Shown: positions 17,289-26,264, counted from the stretch's first letter. The stretch is 64,000 nt of DNA from Streptomyces tibetensis (GCF_007655005.1 NZ_SZVW01000017.1:1-64000), one strand, 5' to 3'. Notes: generated by a model not told the origin, from the letters alone. Translations and numbers: made by a program.

Positions 17289-17517
17289 GGGACAGCGGGG
17301 CACGAGGGCAGCGGGGCGTGAGGGGCAGCGGCCCGTCACCGGATTGCCGGCCGTCACCTTCAGAACTGCTGCGCGATCAACAGGCGTTGGCGTGCGCTAG
17401 GATTCTTTACCGAGTCATTACGCTCGGTTGAGCGTGGCCGCGCACAGTCGTTCGGCCGGCTCGGTACGACGACACAGTGGCCGCCCGGTCTCCGGGCCGG
17501 CGTGAGGGGGGCGTGAC

Positions 17518-17592
17518 ATGAGGCGAGTGGTGCCCGTCCGCGTCCACAACGCCGCCCGTGACGGCGTCCCCGATACCGGCCGCGCCGCATAG
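17518..17592 (+). CDS. Possible 24-codon leader peptide
   Basis: A short frame with a strong ribosome site (GAGGGGGG, 5 nt before ATG). It encodes MRRVVPVRVHNAARDGVPDT plus GRAA and stops at 17590. It lies about 310 bp upstream of the antiporter gene in an otherwise gene-free stretch. Arg-rich short leaders upstream of regulated genes are common in Streptomyces, but this one has no obvious amino-acid bias that would suggest attenuation. It may be chance. Confidence 0.3.
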   Translation: MRRVVPVRVHNAARDGVPDTGRAA

Positions 17593-17660
17593 CGGTCTTC
17601 CTGCGCGTGACGCGTGACGTCCGCCCGTGATGCCTGCCTGAGACGCCTGACCTTCACGGC

Positions 17661-17677
17661 GTGACATGGCATGTCAC
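17661..17677. promoter_or_regulatory. Perfect palindrome GTGACATG-G-CATGTCAC
   Basis: Eight-base arms with one central base, symmetric about 17669. It lies 226 bp upstream of the antiporter start and 69 bp after the possible leader peptide. It is a candidate operator for a dimeric regulator; no regulator can be assigned. Confidence 0.5.
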
Positions 17678-17688
17678 ACGTACCCCCG

Positions 17689-17743
17689 GCCGATGACGGC
17701 CGGAGCGGAGCGGGCCGCCGATGACGGCCGAGCGGAGCGGACC
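17689..17743. repeat. Two tandem copies of a 27/28-bp unit
   Basis: 17689-17716 and 17717-17743 are near-identical, each beginning GCCGATGACGGCCG and ending GGCC or GACC; they differ by one missing G and one substitution. They lie between the palindrome and the antiporter start in non-coding DNA. Confidence 0.6.
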
Positions 17744-17903
17744 GCCGACGCCGCACACCGCGTGGCCGGCCCGGGCCCCGTCACACGGCGCACGAGATCA
17801 CGCCCCTCCCCCCTCTCCTCTCCCCGCCCACCGAGCCGTACCCCCGGGCGCTCACGCCCCTGGCACAGACGCCGCAGACCCGATCACCGGAGGTCAGACG
17901 CCC

Positions 17904-19124
17904 GTGCACGACACCACCGCCATGCTCATCGAACTCGGGGCGATCATCCTCGCCCTGGGGCTCCTGGGACGCCTCGCCGGACGGGTGGGCTTCTCACCGA
18001 TACCCCTGTACCTGCTGGCCGGGCTCGCCTTCGGCCAGGGCGGCATCCTGCCGCTGCGGGCCAGCGAGGAGTTCGTCGCCACCGGAGCCGAGATAGGCGT
18101 CATACTCCTGCTGCTCCTGCTGGGCCTGGAGTACAGCGCCTCCGAACTGGTCACCACGCTGAAGACCCAATATCCCTCCGGGGTCGTCGACTTCGTCCTC
18201 AACGCCGCGCCCGGGGCCGTGATGGCGTTCCTGCTCGGCTGGGGGCCGGTGGCCGCCGTCGCCCTGGCCGGGGTCACCTGGATCTCCTCGTCCGGGGTCA
18301 TCGCCAAGGTGCTGGGCGACCTGGGGCGGCTCGGCAACCGCGAGACGCCGGTCGTCCTCGGTGTGCTGGTCCTGGAGGACCTGGCCATGGCGGTCTATCT
18401 GCCGATCCTCACCGCCCTGCTGGCCGGGGCGGGCCTCGCGGGCGGCGCGGTCACGCTGCTGATCTCGCTGGGCACGGTGGGCGCCGTCCTCTACGTGGCG
18501 CTGCGGCACGGCCGTCTGGTCAGCCGCGCGGTGTCCTCGGACAGCGCCGAGATGCTGCTGCTGGCCGTCCTCGGTCTGACCCTCCTCGTCGCCGGGCTCG
18601 CCCAGCAGTTGCACGTCTCCGCCGCCGTCGGCGCGTTCCTGGTCGGCATCGCCCTGTCCGGCGAGGTCGCCGAGGGCGCCAGCAGCCTCCTCACCCCGCT
18701 GCGGGACCTGTTCGCCGCGGTGTTCTTCGTCTTCTTCGGGCTGCACACCGACCCCGCCGCCATCCCGCCCGTGCTGCTGCCCGCGCTCGCCCTGGCCGCC
18801 GTCACCACCCTGACGAAGATCGCCACCGGCTGGTGGGCCGCCCGCCGCGCCGGGATCTCGCCCCGGGGCCGCTGGCGCGCGGGCGGCACGCTGGTCGCCC
18901 GCGGCGAGTTCTCCATCGTCATCGCCGGACTCGCCGTCGGCGCCGAACCCCGCATCGGCCCCCTGGCCACCGCCTACGTCCTGATCCTGGTCGTCCTCGG
19001 CCCGCTCGCCGCCCGCTGGACCGAGCCCCTCGCCCGCCGCGTCGCCCGCCGCCCGGCCCACCGGACACCGACGGCCGAACCGGTCGCCGAGACGCCCAAG
19101 GCGACCGCGGCCGCCCGCCCTTGA
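17904..19124 (+). CDS. CPA2-type cation:proton antiporter
   Basis: About 406 aa inner-membrane antiporter of the Kef/CPA2 type (Na_H_Exchanger fold). Hydrophobic helices run almost throughout, from MLIELGAIILALGLLGRLAG. Family landmarks are YLLAGLAFGQGGILPL, GVTWISSSGVIAKVLGDLG, VLGVLVLEDLAMAVYLPILT with the conserved acidic ED, and GGTLVARGEFSIVIAGLA. No TrkA-N (RCK) domain follows, unlike KefB/C. The GTG at 17904 is chosen for CCGGAGGT just upstream; an ATG at 17931 is the alternative. Potassium or sodium efflux in exchange for protons is likely. The last ten codons already belong to the 105-bp repeat that continues downstream. Confidence 0.87.
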   Translation: MHDTTAMLIELGAIILALGLLGRLAGRVGFSPIPLYLLAGLAFGQGGILPLRASEEFVATGAEIGVILLLLLLGLEYSASELVTTLKTQYPSGVVDFVLNAAPGAVMAFLLGWGPVAAVALAGVTWISSSGVIAKVLGDLGRLGNRETPVVLGVLVLEDLAMAVYLPILTALLAGAGLAGGAVTLLISLGTVGAVLYVALRHGRLVSRAVSSDSAEMLLLAVLGLTLLVAGLAQQLHVSAAVGAFLVGIALSGEVAEGASSLLTPLRDLFAAVFFVFFGLHTDPAAIPPVLLPALALAAVTTLTKIATGWWAARRAGISPRGRWRAGGTLVARGEFSIVIAGLAVGAEPRIGPLATAYVLILVVLGPLAARWTEPLARRVARRPAHRTPTAEPVAETPKATAAARP

Positions 19125-19557
19125 GCCGGGGAGCTGGTGTCCGGACGCCAAGGCGCCCACGGTTGCACGCCTTTGAGTGGGTGAGCAGCCGTCCAGACGC
19201 CCAAGGGAACTGCGGCCGCCCGCCCTTGAGCCGGGGAGCTGGTGTCCGGACGCCAAGGCGCCCACGGTTGCACGCCTTTGAGTGGGTGAGCAGCCGTCCA
19301 GACGCCCAAGGGAACTGCGGCCGCCCGCCCTTGAGCCGGGGAGCTGGTGTCCGGACGCCAAGGCGCCCACGGTTGCACGCCTTTGAGTGGGTGAGCGGCC
19401 GTCCGGACGCCCAACGCGACCGCGGCCGCCCGCCCTTGAGCCGGGGAGCTGGTGTCCGGACGCCAAGGCGCCCACGGTTGCACGCCTTTGAGTGGGTGAG
19501 CGGCCGTCCGGACGCCCAACGCGACCGCAGCCGCCCGCCCTTGAGCCGGGAGCGGCT
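19091..19557. repeat. 105-bp tandem repeat array
   Basis: TTGAGCCGGG recurs at 19121, 19226, 19331, 19436 and 19541, giving four complete 105-bp units flanked by partial ones. Units differ at only a few positions, mainly AAGGGAACTGC versus AACGCGACCGC. The first partial unit (19091-19120) is the 3' end of the antiporter gene, so its stop codon context is copied in each unit. Because 105 is a multiple of three, every frame stays open and the array would read as a 35-residue repeat. There is no ribosome site, so I treat it as non-coding. No other gene is seen up to 19674. Confidence 0.9.
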
Positions 19558-19674
19558 GTCCGGATTGGCTGTTCTCCCCAGGAGGGCTTGCTGGCACTCT
19601 GACGAGCACCCCGGGAGTCGGCAGCGGCCGCCGGGGGAGAATTCCGTCCAGGAGGACCGGAAGGAAGCGCCAGC

Positions 19675-20118
19675 ATGATCGAGTGGAAGCCCCTGGGCAC
19701 CGGAGCCCGGCCCGTACCCCAGCCCGTGGCCACACCGCTGGTCTGGGCCGGGGCCGGGGCCGGGGCACTGGTGCTGGTCGCGCTCCTCAACACCGCGGTG
19801 GGGCCGTACCGGCCCGAACTGGCCCTGCCCGCCCTGTCCGTGCTGGCCGCCCTGCTGGGGCTGTGCGCACGCTTCACGGCCGCTCCCGGAACGGCCCTGT
19901 TGTGCTGGCTGTTCCTCAACGGCTTCGCCATACCGCCCGCGGGCGTCCTCACCTGGGCAGGCCATCGCGACACCACCTGGCTGGCCTGCCTGTTCACCGC
20001 CGCCCTCATCGGCACGGGTCTGGCCCGCCTCGTCCACGCCCGCGCCGCCTACCGGCGCCTGGTCCCCGGACGCTCGCGCTCCGACTGCGCGGCGGGCGAC
20101 GGACCGTACGATTCCTGA
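19675..20118 (+). CDS. Small integral membrane protein
   Basis: 147 aa, starting at an ATG with GGAAGGA upstream. It has about four hydrophobic segments, for example TPLVWAGAGAGALVLVALL, LALPALSVLAALLGLCARF, TALLCWLFLNGFAIPPAGVL and WLACLFTAALIGTGLARLVH, then a basic tail. The layout recalls the membrane part of DUF4118/KdpD-like sensors, but no signalling domain is attached. Function unknown. It lies 31 bp before the FAD monooxygenase gene and may be cotranscribed with it. Confidence 0.7.
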   Translation: MIEWKPLGTGARPVPQPVATPLVWAGAGAGALVLVALLNTAVGPYRPELALPALSVLAALLGLCARFTAAPGTALLCWLFLNGFAIPPAGVLTWAGHRDTTWLACLFTAALIGTGLARLVHARAAYRRLVPGRSRSDCAAGDGPYDS

Positions 20119-20149
20119 CGCCGGGCCGGCAACCGAAGGGGGATCGGAC

Positions 20150-21298
20150 GTGGGGCGGTTACTCGTCATCGGCGGTGGCGCCGCCGGTACCGCGGCGGCG
20201 CTCGCGCTGCACAAGGCCGGGTTCGAGGTCACGGTCTTCGAGGCGCATCCCGACGCGGCCGAGGACATCGGCGCGTTCCTCACCCTGGCGAGCAACGGCA
20301 TGCGCGCCCTCGCGCAGATCGACGCGGCGGCGGCGGTCACCGCGCTCGGTTTCCCGCTGACCGGGATGCGGATGCTCGACGCCTCGGGCACCGAGCGGGC
20401 GTCCAGGCCGCTCGGGGAAGCGGAGGACCCGGTCCTGCGGTTCCGGTGCCTGCGGCGCGGCGACCTCAACGTCGCGCTCCAGGCCGAGGCGGCCCGCAGA
20501 GGCATCCCGATCCGGCACGGCGCCCGCCTCGTCTCCGTCCACGAAGGCCCGGACTCCGTCACCGCGCACTTCGCCGACGGCCGCACCGCCACCGGCGACC
20601 TGCTCATCGGCGCCGACGGCCTGAACTCCACCGTGCGACGCTCGATCGCCCCCACCGCCCGCCCCCGGTACGCGGGGGAGCAGGTCTTCTACGGCCGCAC
20701 CGCCGACGCGCCCCGCCTCGCGGCGGACGGCCTCATCACCTTCGTCCGCGGCAAAACCGTCGCCTTCGGCCACACGGCCTCTCCCGCGGGTGAGACGTTC
20801 TGGTTCGCCCGCGTCGCCGGAGACCCGCTGTCCCCCGAGGAGTTCGCGAACGGCACACCGGCCCGCCGCCGCGACCTCCTTCTGGCGCTGCTGCGCGAGG
20901 ACGCCACCCCGGCCGCCGGGATCGTCGCGGCCACGGCCGGGGATGTGCTGGTCACCAACGCCACGGAACTGCCCGGGGGAATGCGCTGGCGCTCCGCGCG
21001 CTGCCTGCTCATCGGCGACGCGGCCCACGCGGCCTCCCCGGCCACCGGCCAGGGGGCCTCCATGGCCCTGGAGGACGCCGTCGTCCTGGCCAAGTCCCTG
21101 CGCGACGCGCCGGACCGCGACACCGCCCTGACCACCTACGAGACCCTTCGCCGCCCTCGTGTGGAACACAACATCACCGTCAGCGGCGACATCTCCCGTG
21201 GCACCCACGCCCGCCCGCCCGCACCGGCGCCCCGCCCCGGTGACGAGGACCTGATCCGGCTGCTGGAGTGGGACCGGTCGCTGACCGACGCGCGCTGA
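20150..21298 (+). CDS. FAD-dependent monooxygenase
   Basis: 382 aa flavoprotein hydroxylase of the p-hydroxybenzoate hydroxylase/UbiH class. It has the N-terminal FAD fold LLVIGGGAAGTAAALALHKA, the DG motif LLIGADGLNSTVRRSIAP and the GD motif RCLLIGDAAHAASPATGQGA, in the normal order and spacing. The start is a GTG at 20150; no upstream ATG is in frame. It would use NAD(P)H and oxygen to hydroxylate an aromatic or similar substrate that cannot be named. Weak synteny with the small membrane protein upstream gives no clue. Confidence 0.88.
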   Translation: MGRLLVIGGGAAGTAAALALHKAGFEVTVFEAHPDAAEDIGAFLTLASNGMRALAQIDAAAAVTALGFPLTGMRMLDASGTERASRPLGEAEDPVLRFRCLRRGDLNVALQAEAARRGIPIRHGARLVSVHEGPDSVTAHFADGRTATGDLLIGADGLNSTVRRSIAPTARPRYAGEQVFYGRTADAPRLAADGLITFVRGKTVAFGHTASPAGETFWFARVAGDPLSPEEFANGTPARRRDLLLALLREDATPAAGIVAATAGDVLVTNATELPGGMRWRSARCLLIGDAAHAASPATGQGASMALEDAVVLAKSLRDAPDRDTALTTYETLRRPRVEHNITVSGDISRGTHARPPAPAPRPGDEDLIRLLEWDRSLTDAR

Positions 21299-21493
21299 GG
21301 CCGGGGGCATGACCGCTCTCCTTCGTCACCGTTGCAACCGGTGTCGACGCGAGGGTATTTCACCTCAACAGCCTTCAAAAAACGCCTCCATGGATGCTGG
21401 GCACATTGTGCATCACCCCTTTGACAGGTGACGGACTGCGTGTCACAGTCGGTCGACGCATCAGCCCGTGCACGTCACACCACGGAGGTCCAT

Positions 21494-22524
21494 GTGATCG
21501 GCAGGCGCAGTTTCGGCAAGGTTCTGGGAGTGGGCGCGGGCGTGGTGGCCGCGGACCGGCCGGGCCGTGGAGCGCCTCCGCCGCGGCTGCGTCCGCCGCC
21601 GCCGTCCCCGGCGCACACCGCGCGTTTTCGCGGATCAGGCAGGTCAGGGCCGGTGTCCTGGACGTCGGCTACGCCGAACTGGGGCCGACCCACGGCCCCG
21701 TGGTCATCTGCCTGCACGGCTGGCCTTACGACATCCACAGCTACGTCGACGTCGCCCCGCTGCTGGCCGGGCAGGGGTACCGGGTGATCGTCCCGTACCT
21801 GCGCGGCCACGGCACGACGCGCTTCCTGTCCGCACGGACCTTCCGCAACGCCCAGCAGTCGGCGATCGCCATGGACGTCGTCGCGCTGATGGACGCCCTG
21901 AAGATCGAGCGGGCGGTGCTGGCCGGCTTCGACTGGGGCTCACGCACCGCCGACATCGTCGCCGCGCTCCGGCCCGAACGCTGCAAGGCCCTGGTGTCGG
22001 TGAGCGGCTACCTCGTCACCAACCTGGAGGCCAACCTGAAGCCGCTGGCGCCCAAGGCCGAACTCGCCTGGTGGTACCAGTACTACTTCTCCACCGAGCG
22101 GGGCCGGCTCGCCCTGGAGGACAAGGACCTGCGCCACGACCTGACCCGGCTCGTCTGGGACACGGTCTCCCCGACGTGGGACTTCGACGACGCGACCTTC
22201 GAGCGCACCGCGGCGGCCTTCGACCACCCCGACTACGCGGCCATCGTGGTCCACAACTACCGCTGGCGGCTGAGCCTCGCCGACGGGGAGCGCCGCTACG
22301 ACGCACTGGAGAAGCGGCTCGCCGCCCGCCCCACGATCTCCGTCCCCACCCTCACCCTCGACGCCGAGCGGGACCCCTTCACCGCTCCGGGTGACGGCGC
22401 CTCGTACCGCGACAGGTTCACCGGCCCCTACGAGCACCGCACGCTGCCCGGCATCGGCCACAACGTGCCGCAGGAGGCGCCCGCCGCCTTCGCGCGGGCC
22501 GTCACGGACGCCGACCACCTCTGA
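21494..22524 (+). CDS. Alpha/beta hydrolase (epoxide-hydrolase-like), Tat signal frameshifted
   Basis: The hydrolase body (from about 21577) has LGPTHGPVVICLHGWPYDIH (oxyanion HGW), YLRGHGTTRF, the nucleophile Asp in LAGFDWGSRTADIVAAL, and the terminal His in LPGIGHNVPQEAP. This is typical of epoxide hydrolases and haloalkane dehalogenases. A GTG start at 21494 with VIGRRSFGKVLGVGAGVVAA supplies a twin-arginine signal peptide, but in a different frame. One missing base near 21555 (a GCGG run) separates the two, since restoring one G gives AGPAGPWSASAAAA. Either the gene is a recent frameshift mutant or the base is a sequence error. Intact, it would be an exported hydrolase. Confidence 0.75.
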
Positions 22525-22562
22525 GGCTTGCCGCTCGATGGGTCACCGGTCAGAATGGTGAC

Positions 22563-23117
22563 GTGAATCTCGACCATGTCTTCGTCTGCGGGAACCCGGC
22601 GCTCGACTTCGCCGCCACGCTCCGAGCGCGCCGTTCGGCGCGCTTCGAGATGTTCGTGACGCCGGACCGCCTGACCGCCTGGTACGTGGAGTCCGGCCTG
22701 GTCGACGCGGTCTCGCCCGGCCGGGAGGCCGACGTCGAGCGGGCGAGGGCCGTACGGGAGGCGGTCTACCGGTTGGTCACCGCCCGCCGGCTCGGGGAGG
22801 AGTACGACGGGGCGGCGCTGACCGTCCTGAACAACGCGGCCCGTACGCCGCCCGCCGTGCCCCAGCTCACCCCGTCGGGACGCTGGACGCAGGCGACGCC
22901 GGACGAGGCCCTCTCCCTGGTGGCGCGGCACGCCGTCGAGCTCTTGAGCGGCCCGGACGTGCCCCTGCTCAAGGAGTGCGGAAACCCGGAGTGCACGCGG
23001 ACCTACATCGACCGCTCGCGGGGCATGCGACGGCAGTGGTGCGGGATGGACTCCTGCGGCAACAAGATCAAGGCAGCCGCGTACCGCGCCCGCAAGAAGA
23101 CCACTGCGGCCCACTGA
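22563..23117 (+). CDS. CGNR zinc-finger protein (ABATE domain)
   Basis: 184 aa. The N-terminal ABATE-type region (CGNPALDFAATLRARRSARF, then VREAVYRLVTARRLGEEY) is followed by a C-terminal zinc finger with CGNPECTRTYIDRSRGMRRQ and WCGMDSCGNKIKAAAYRARK, giving four Cys ligands and the CGN signature. Such proteins are thought to be actinobacterial transcription regulators binding DNA through the finger. The start is a GTG at 22563, 38 bp after the hydrolase gene. Targets are unknown. Confidence 0.88.
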   Translation: MNLDHVFVCGNPALDFAATLRARRSARFEMFVTPDRLTAWYVESGLVDAVSPGREADVERARAVREAVYRLVTARRLGEEYDGAALTVLNNAARTPPAVPQLTPSGRWTQATPDEALSLVARHAVELLSGPDVPLLKECGNPECTRTYIDRSRGMRRQWCGMDSCGNKIKAAAYRARKKTTAAH

Positions 23118-23175
23118 CCCGGAGGCCCGGGCACCCACCGGCGCGCCGCACGCCCCACGTCGGTCCGAACGGGCG

Positions 23176-23463
23176 TCAGCCGCCCACGTACCAGCTGAAG
23201 CCGCCGTTGCTGCTGGCCACGGCCAGGAGGATGAGCCACAGGACCACGTCGACGATGCCGAGGATGATGCCGGCCTTCGCCATGCCGGCACCGTTCCTGA
23301 CCGACGCCTGCCGACGGGCGACGGCACCGAAGACGATGGCCAGCGGACCGAGGATGATGTTCAGGAAGAACAGGCCGATGATGCCGCAGCACAGGCTCGC
23401 GATCGCCAGGCCGTTGGTGCGCGAACCGGAGGACGCGGCAGAGGAACCGCCATAACTCGCCAT
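23176..23463 (-). CDS. DUF4190 membrane protein
   Basis: 95 aa with two membrane helices: GLAIASLCCGIIGLFFLNII, then a short loop GAVARRQASVRNGAGMAKAG, and IILGIVDVVLWLILLAVASS. This matches DUF4190, small two-helix proteins common in Streptomyces and of unknown function. A Ser/Gly-rich N-terminus precedes the first helix. The gene stands alone, convergent with the CGNR gene. Confidence 0.85.
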   Translation of the reverse strand: MASYGGSSAASSGSRTNGLAIASLCCGIIGLFFLNIILGPLAIVFGAVARRQASVRNGAGMAKAGIILGIVDVVLWLILLAVASSNGGFSWYVGG

Positions 23464-23584
23464 GAGAACTCCCAGTTGTCGATGGCACGGACCGAACGGG
23501 CCGCACTCTCCTCACTTTCGACTTGTTTTGTTCGAATGCCCCTCTGTGGCGTTCCCATGACAACCAATTCGGGGAAGGGTCCCG

Positions 23585-24181
23585 TCAGTTCTCGTGCACC
23601 AGCCCGGCGACGTGCGCGGTGACCGTGTCGAGGATGCCCGTCCAGGCCGAATCGTCGCCCAGCACGAGGTAGTTGAGTGTCAGGCCGTCGGTCATGGCGG
23701 CCAGGTAGCGGGCCAGGACGGGGACGGGGACGCGCAGGCGCAGCCCCATCGACTGCCGCAGCTGCTCGATGAGTTCGGTGTACGCCTCGGCGTACAACTC
23801 GTACTGACGGCGTGCCAGGTGTTCGAAACCGGGCTGGCGCAGGGCGTACTGCGTGAGCTCGTAGGTGAGCATGTGTTCGTCGGGGTGGGCGCGGACGTGG
23901 TCGAAGTACGCCCGGAAACCGGCCCGGACGGTCTCCTCCAGGGTGGCCCTGGGCCGTATGGCCTCCTTCACCACCGTCACGTAGTGCCCGGTGATGGTGG
24001 TGATGACGGACTCGATCAGCTGCTGCTTGGAGTCGAAGCAGTAGTGGAAGACGCTCAGCGAGACGCCCGCCTCGGCGGCGATGGACCGGGTCGTCGTCCT
24101 GGGGACGCCGTCCCGGGCCATCGCCCTGATCGCCGCTTCGGTGAGCTGTCGCCGCCGCTCGGCGGACGGCAACCGTGCCAT
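23585..24181 (-). CDS. TetR-family transcriptional regulator
   Basis: About 198 aa. The N-terminal HTH reads RRRQLTEAAIRAMARDGVPR, then TTTRSIAAEAGVSLSVFHYC with the typical FHYCFDSKQQLIESV extension. The C-terminal ligand domain (TYELTQYALRQPGFEHLARR) is of the BetI/RutR-like kind. I start at MARLPSAERRR (24181); a longer frame runs into the upstream gene. It lies 19 bp downstream of the secreted dipeptidase gene on the same strand, so they probably share a transcript, and the regulator may control it. Confidence 0.88.
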   Translation of the reverse strand: MARLPSAERRRQLTEAAIRAMARDGVPRTTTRSIAAEAGVSLSVFHYCFDSKQQLIESVITTITGHYVTVVKEAIRPRATLEETVRAGFRAYFDHVRAHPDEHMLTYELTQYALRQPGFEHLARRQYELYAEAYTELIEQLRQSMGLRLRVPVPVLARYLAAMTDGLTLNYLVLGDDSAWTGILDTVTAHVAGLVHEN

Positions 24182-24200
24182 GGAGCCCCTTTCGTGGCCG

Positions 24201-26264
24201 TCAGCCGCTGTGGACGCCGACCTCGCGGAGGGAGTAGCCCCAGCCGGTGCCACGCTCCAGACCGTGGACGCGGACGTAACGGGCCGGGGTGCCGGCGAAG
24301 CGCGCGGTGTCCAGGCCGCCGTCACCGGCGCTCGTGGACCAGGCGGTCCGCCAGGTCGTGCCGTCGGTGGACAGCTCGATCCGGTACGCCTTCGCGTACG
24401 CCCGCTCCCAGTCGAGGGTGACCCGTCCGACGGTCCGCGGGGAGCCGAGGTCGACCTGGTACCACTGGTCGTCGCTCCAGTCGCTGGCCCAGCGGGTGCC
24501 GCGGTCGCCGTCGACGGCCCGGTGGGGCTGGTAGCTCGTGAACAGGCTCCACTCCGAGGAACTGGCCGACGCGGCCGAGTTGGCCGCGAGGTCGACTCCG
24601 GGCTCGTGCTTCTCGGAGGCCGCCCAGGTGTCGAGGTAGGACTCGGCGCCCCGGAACAGGTCGTCGACCGTGTCCTGGCCGCCGACCCGGCGGATGTCCT
24701 CGATCCAGTCCGGGACGAGGCCGTAGTGGGCGGCGCCGTCGGTGTTCAGGTCCCAGGTGCGCTCACCGGTCGTCTGACGGTCGATGACCGAACCGCCGTC
24801 GACGCTCTTGAACGGGTAGGTGACCTTGTTCGGCGCGTCCGCCCCGCGCGGTCCCGGCCAGCCGCCGACGCCGTTCATGTCGGTGCCGTAGCCGTAACCC
24901 ACGCCGTACTTGTCGCGCAGGGCCTCGGTGCGCTTCGCCTCCGCGACGAAGCCCTCGGAGCCGTGCATGTACTGGGCGATGAAGCCGCCCAGGCCGTAGA
25001 CCCGCTCGGTCCAGTCCATGTCCATCCAGCTGTGCGAGGAGAGCACGCCCGGGTAGGACTCGGACTCGAAGATGTCGAGCACCCGGCCGGTGGCCTTGAC
25101 GCTCATGTGGTCGATCTCCAGCATCATGCCGCGCTTCATCATGCCGCGGACGGCGTACTCGCCGAGATCGGTGAGCCCCCGCACGTTGCACTGGGCGTCG
25201 GCGCTGTACGACGGGACCTCCTCGCCCGCCGGCAGCTTCTTCTCGGCCGCGGGCGCCGCCGCGTTGCCGATGGGGTTGTCGTGCTGCGGGCCGGCGCACT
25301 TCTCCGTCTTCCAGTACGTGCCGGTCGACAGGAACTGCCCGACGTTGATGGCCGTCCCGAGCGCGCCCGAGTCGAACCGCACCCCGCACAGGGCGTTGTC
25401 GAACTTGTGGCACAGGAACATGCTGCGCACACCCAGCGCGTGCAGTTCGTCGAGTCCCTTGTCGATATCGGCCTTGCCGCACTGCGCGATGTCCAGGACC
25501 TGCTTGCAGCCGAAGGGCTCGGAGGTCTCGACCCCCATGACGACCGCGAGTTTGCCCTGCTCGACGACCTTGCGGGCCTGCGCGCTGTCGGTGACGACCC
25601 GGAACCAGCCCTTGCCGGGCCCGCCGTACATCCTGTCGACGAAGGCCTGCATGTCGTACGTCAGCTTCGCCTGCAGCCGGATGGACGTCATCTCGTCGCA
25701 GGGGCGGTCCTTGAAGAAGTACACCGAGCAGATCACGCCGTTGGTGACGAGGTCGTTGACCAGCACCCGCTGGCCACCGCGCCAGGCCCGCTCGACCCAG
25801 GCGTAGTAGTTCTGCTGGTGGGTCAGCGAGTCGTGCCGCGGCCAGTCCTTGAAGGTGGGCCAGCCGTTCGGGTCGTGCTTGCCGTCGCCGCCGTTGGTGA
25901 TGAAGTCGAAGATCGCGAGCGAGCCGTCGGGGTAGTGCTCGGGGCAGTCCTTGAGTGCGTCGGCCACGCCCTGCTCGGAGAACGCCTTTCCGCAGATCAG
26001 GCGGCCGCCGAAGGCCTCGTTGGCGAGGATGTGGTCGTGCGCGTCGACGAACCCGCGCACCTCGCCCCTGGCGTTCGTGCCGGTGAAGGGCTCACCCGTG
26101 ACATTGATCCGGGAGTCCGGCGCGGGTCGTGCGGTGGGCTCCCACCAGTCGTTGCCGGCCGCCGCACTCGGGGTGGGGCCGAGCGCGATCGACAGCACGA
26201 GCAGGAGGAGCGACACCACGGTGGCGTTCTTGCGCCTGCGGTACGGGCATCCGGAACCGGTCAC
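24201..26264 (-). CDS. Secreted dipeptidase-like hydrolase with discoidin domain
   Basis: 687 aa. After a basic start comes a Sec signal peptide (VVSLLLLVLSIALGP, cleavage near PSAAA). The large middle domain is amidohydrolase/renal-dipeptidase-like, with the metal ligands likely in GFVDAHDHILANEAFGG, FLCHKFDNALCG, MMLEIDHMSVKATGR and VLSSHSWMDMDW. The last 130 residues form an F5/8 type C (discoidin) domain: NSAASASSSEWSLF, then HRAVDGDRGTRWASDWSDDQ and YVRVHGLERGTGWGYSLREV. The domain pairing suggests an extracellular peptidase or lactonase tethered to carbohydrate. Several Cys pairs fit an exported protein. It is first of a two-gene unit with the TetR gene. Confidence 0.85.
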   Translation of the reverse strand: MTGSGCPYRRRKNATVVSLLLLVLSIALGPTPSAAAGNDWWEPTARPAPDSRINVTGEPFTGTNARGEVRGFVDAHDHILANEAFGGRLICGKAFSEQGVADALKDCPEHYPDGSLAIFDFITNGGDGKHDPNGWPTFKDWPRHDSLTHQQNYYAWVERAWRGGQRVLVNDLVTNGVICSVYFFKDRPCDEMTSIRLQAKLTYDMQAFVDRMYGGPGKGWFRVVTDSAQARKVVEQGKLAVVMGVETSEPFGCKQVLDIAQCGKADIDKGLDELHALGVRSMFLCHKFDNALCGVRFDSGALGTAINVGQFLSTGTYWKTEKCAGPQHDNPIGNAAAPAAEKKLPAGEEVPSYSADAQCNVRGLTDLGEYAVRGMMKRGMMLEIDHMSVKATGRVLDIFESESYPGVLSSHSWMDMDWTERVYGLGGFIAQYMHGSEGFVAEAKRTEALRDKYGVGYGYGTDMNGVGGWPGPRGADAPNKVTYPFKSVDGGSVIDRQTTGERTWDLNTDGAAHYGLVPDWIEDIRRVGGQDTVDDLFRGAESYLDTWAASEKHEPGVDLAANSAASASSSEWSLFTSYQPHRAVDGDRGTRWASDWSDDQWYQVDLGSPRTVGRVTLDWERAYAKAYRIELSTDGTTWRTAWSTSAGDGGLDTARFAGTPARYVRVHGLERGTGWGYSLREVGVHSG

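Noticed and set aside
17289..17903. Cyclic-di-AMP or potassium riboswitch upstream of the antiporter
   Set aside because: I could not find the conserved core of any riboswitch class I know; only the palindrome and repeats are supported.
19091..19557. Repeat array as a CRISPR
   Set aside because: Units are nearly identical over the full 105 bp without variable spacers, and no cas genes are present.
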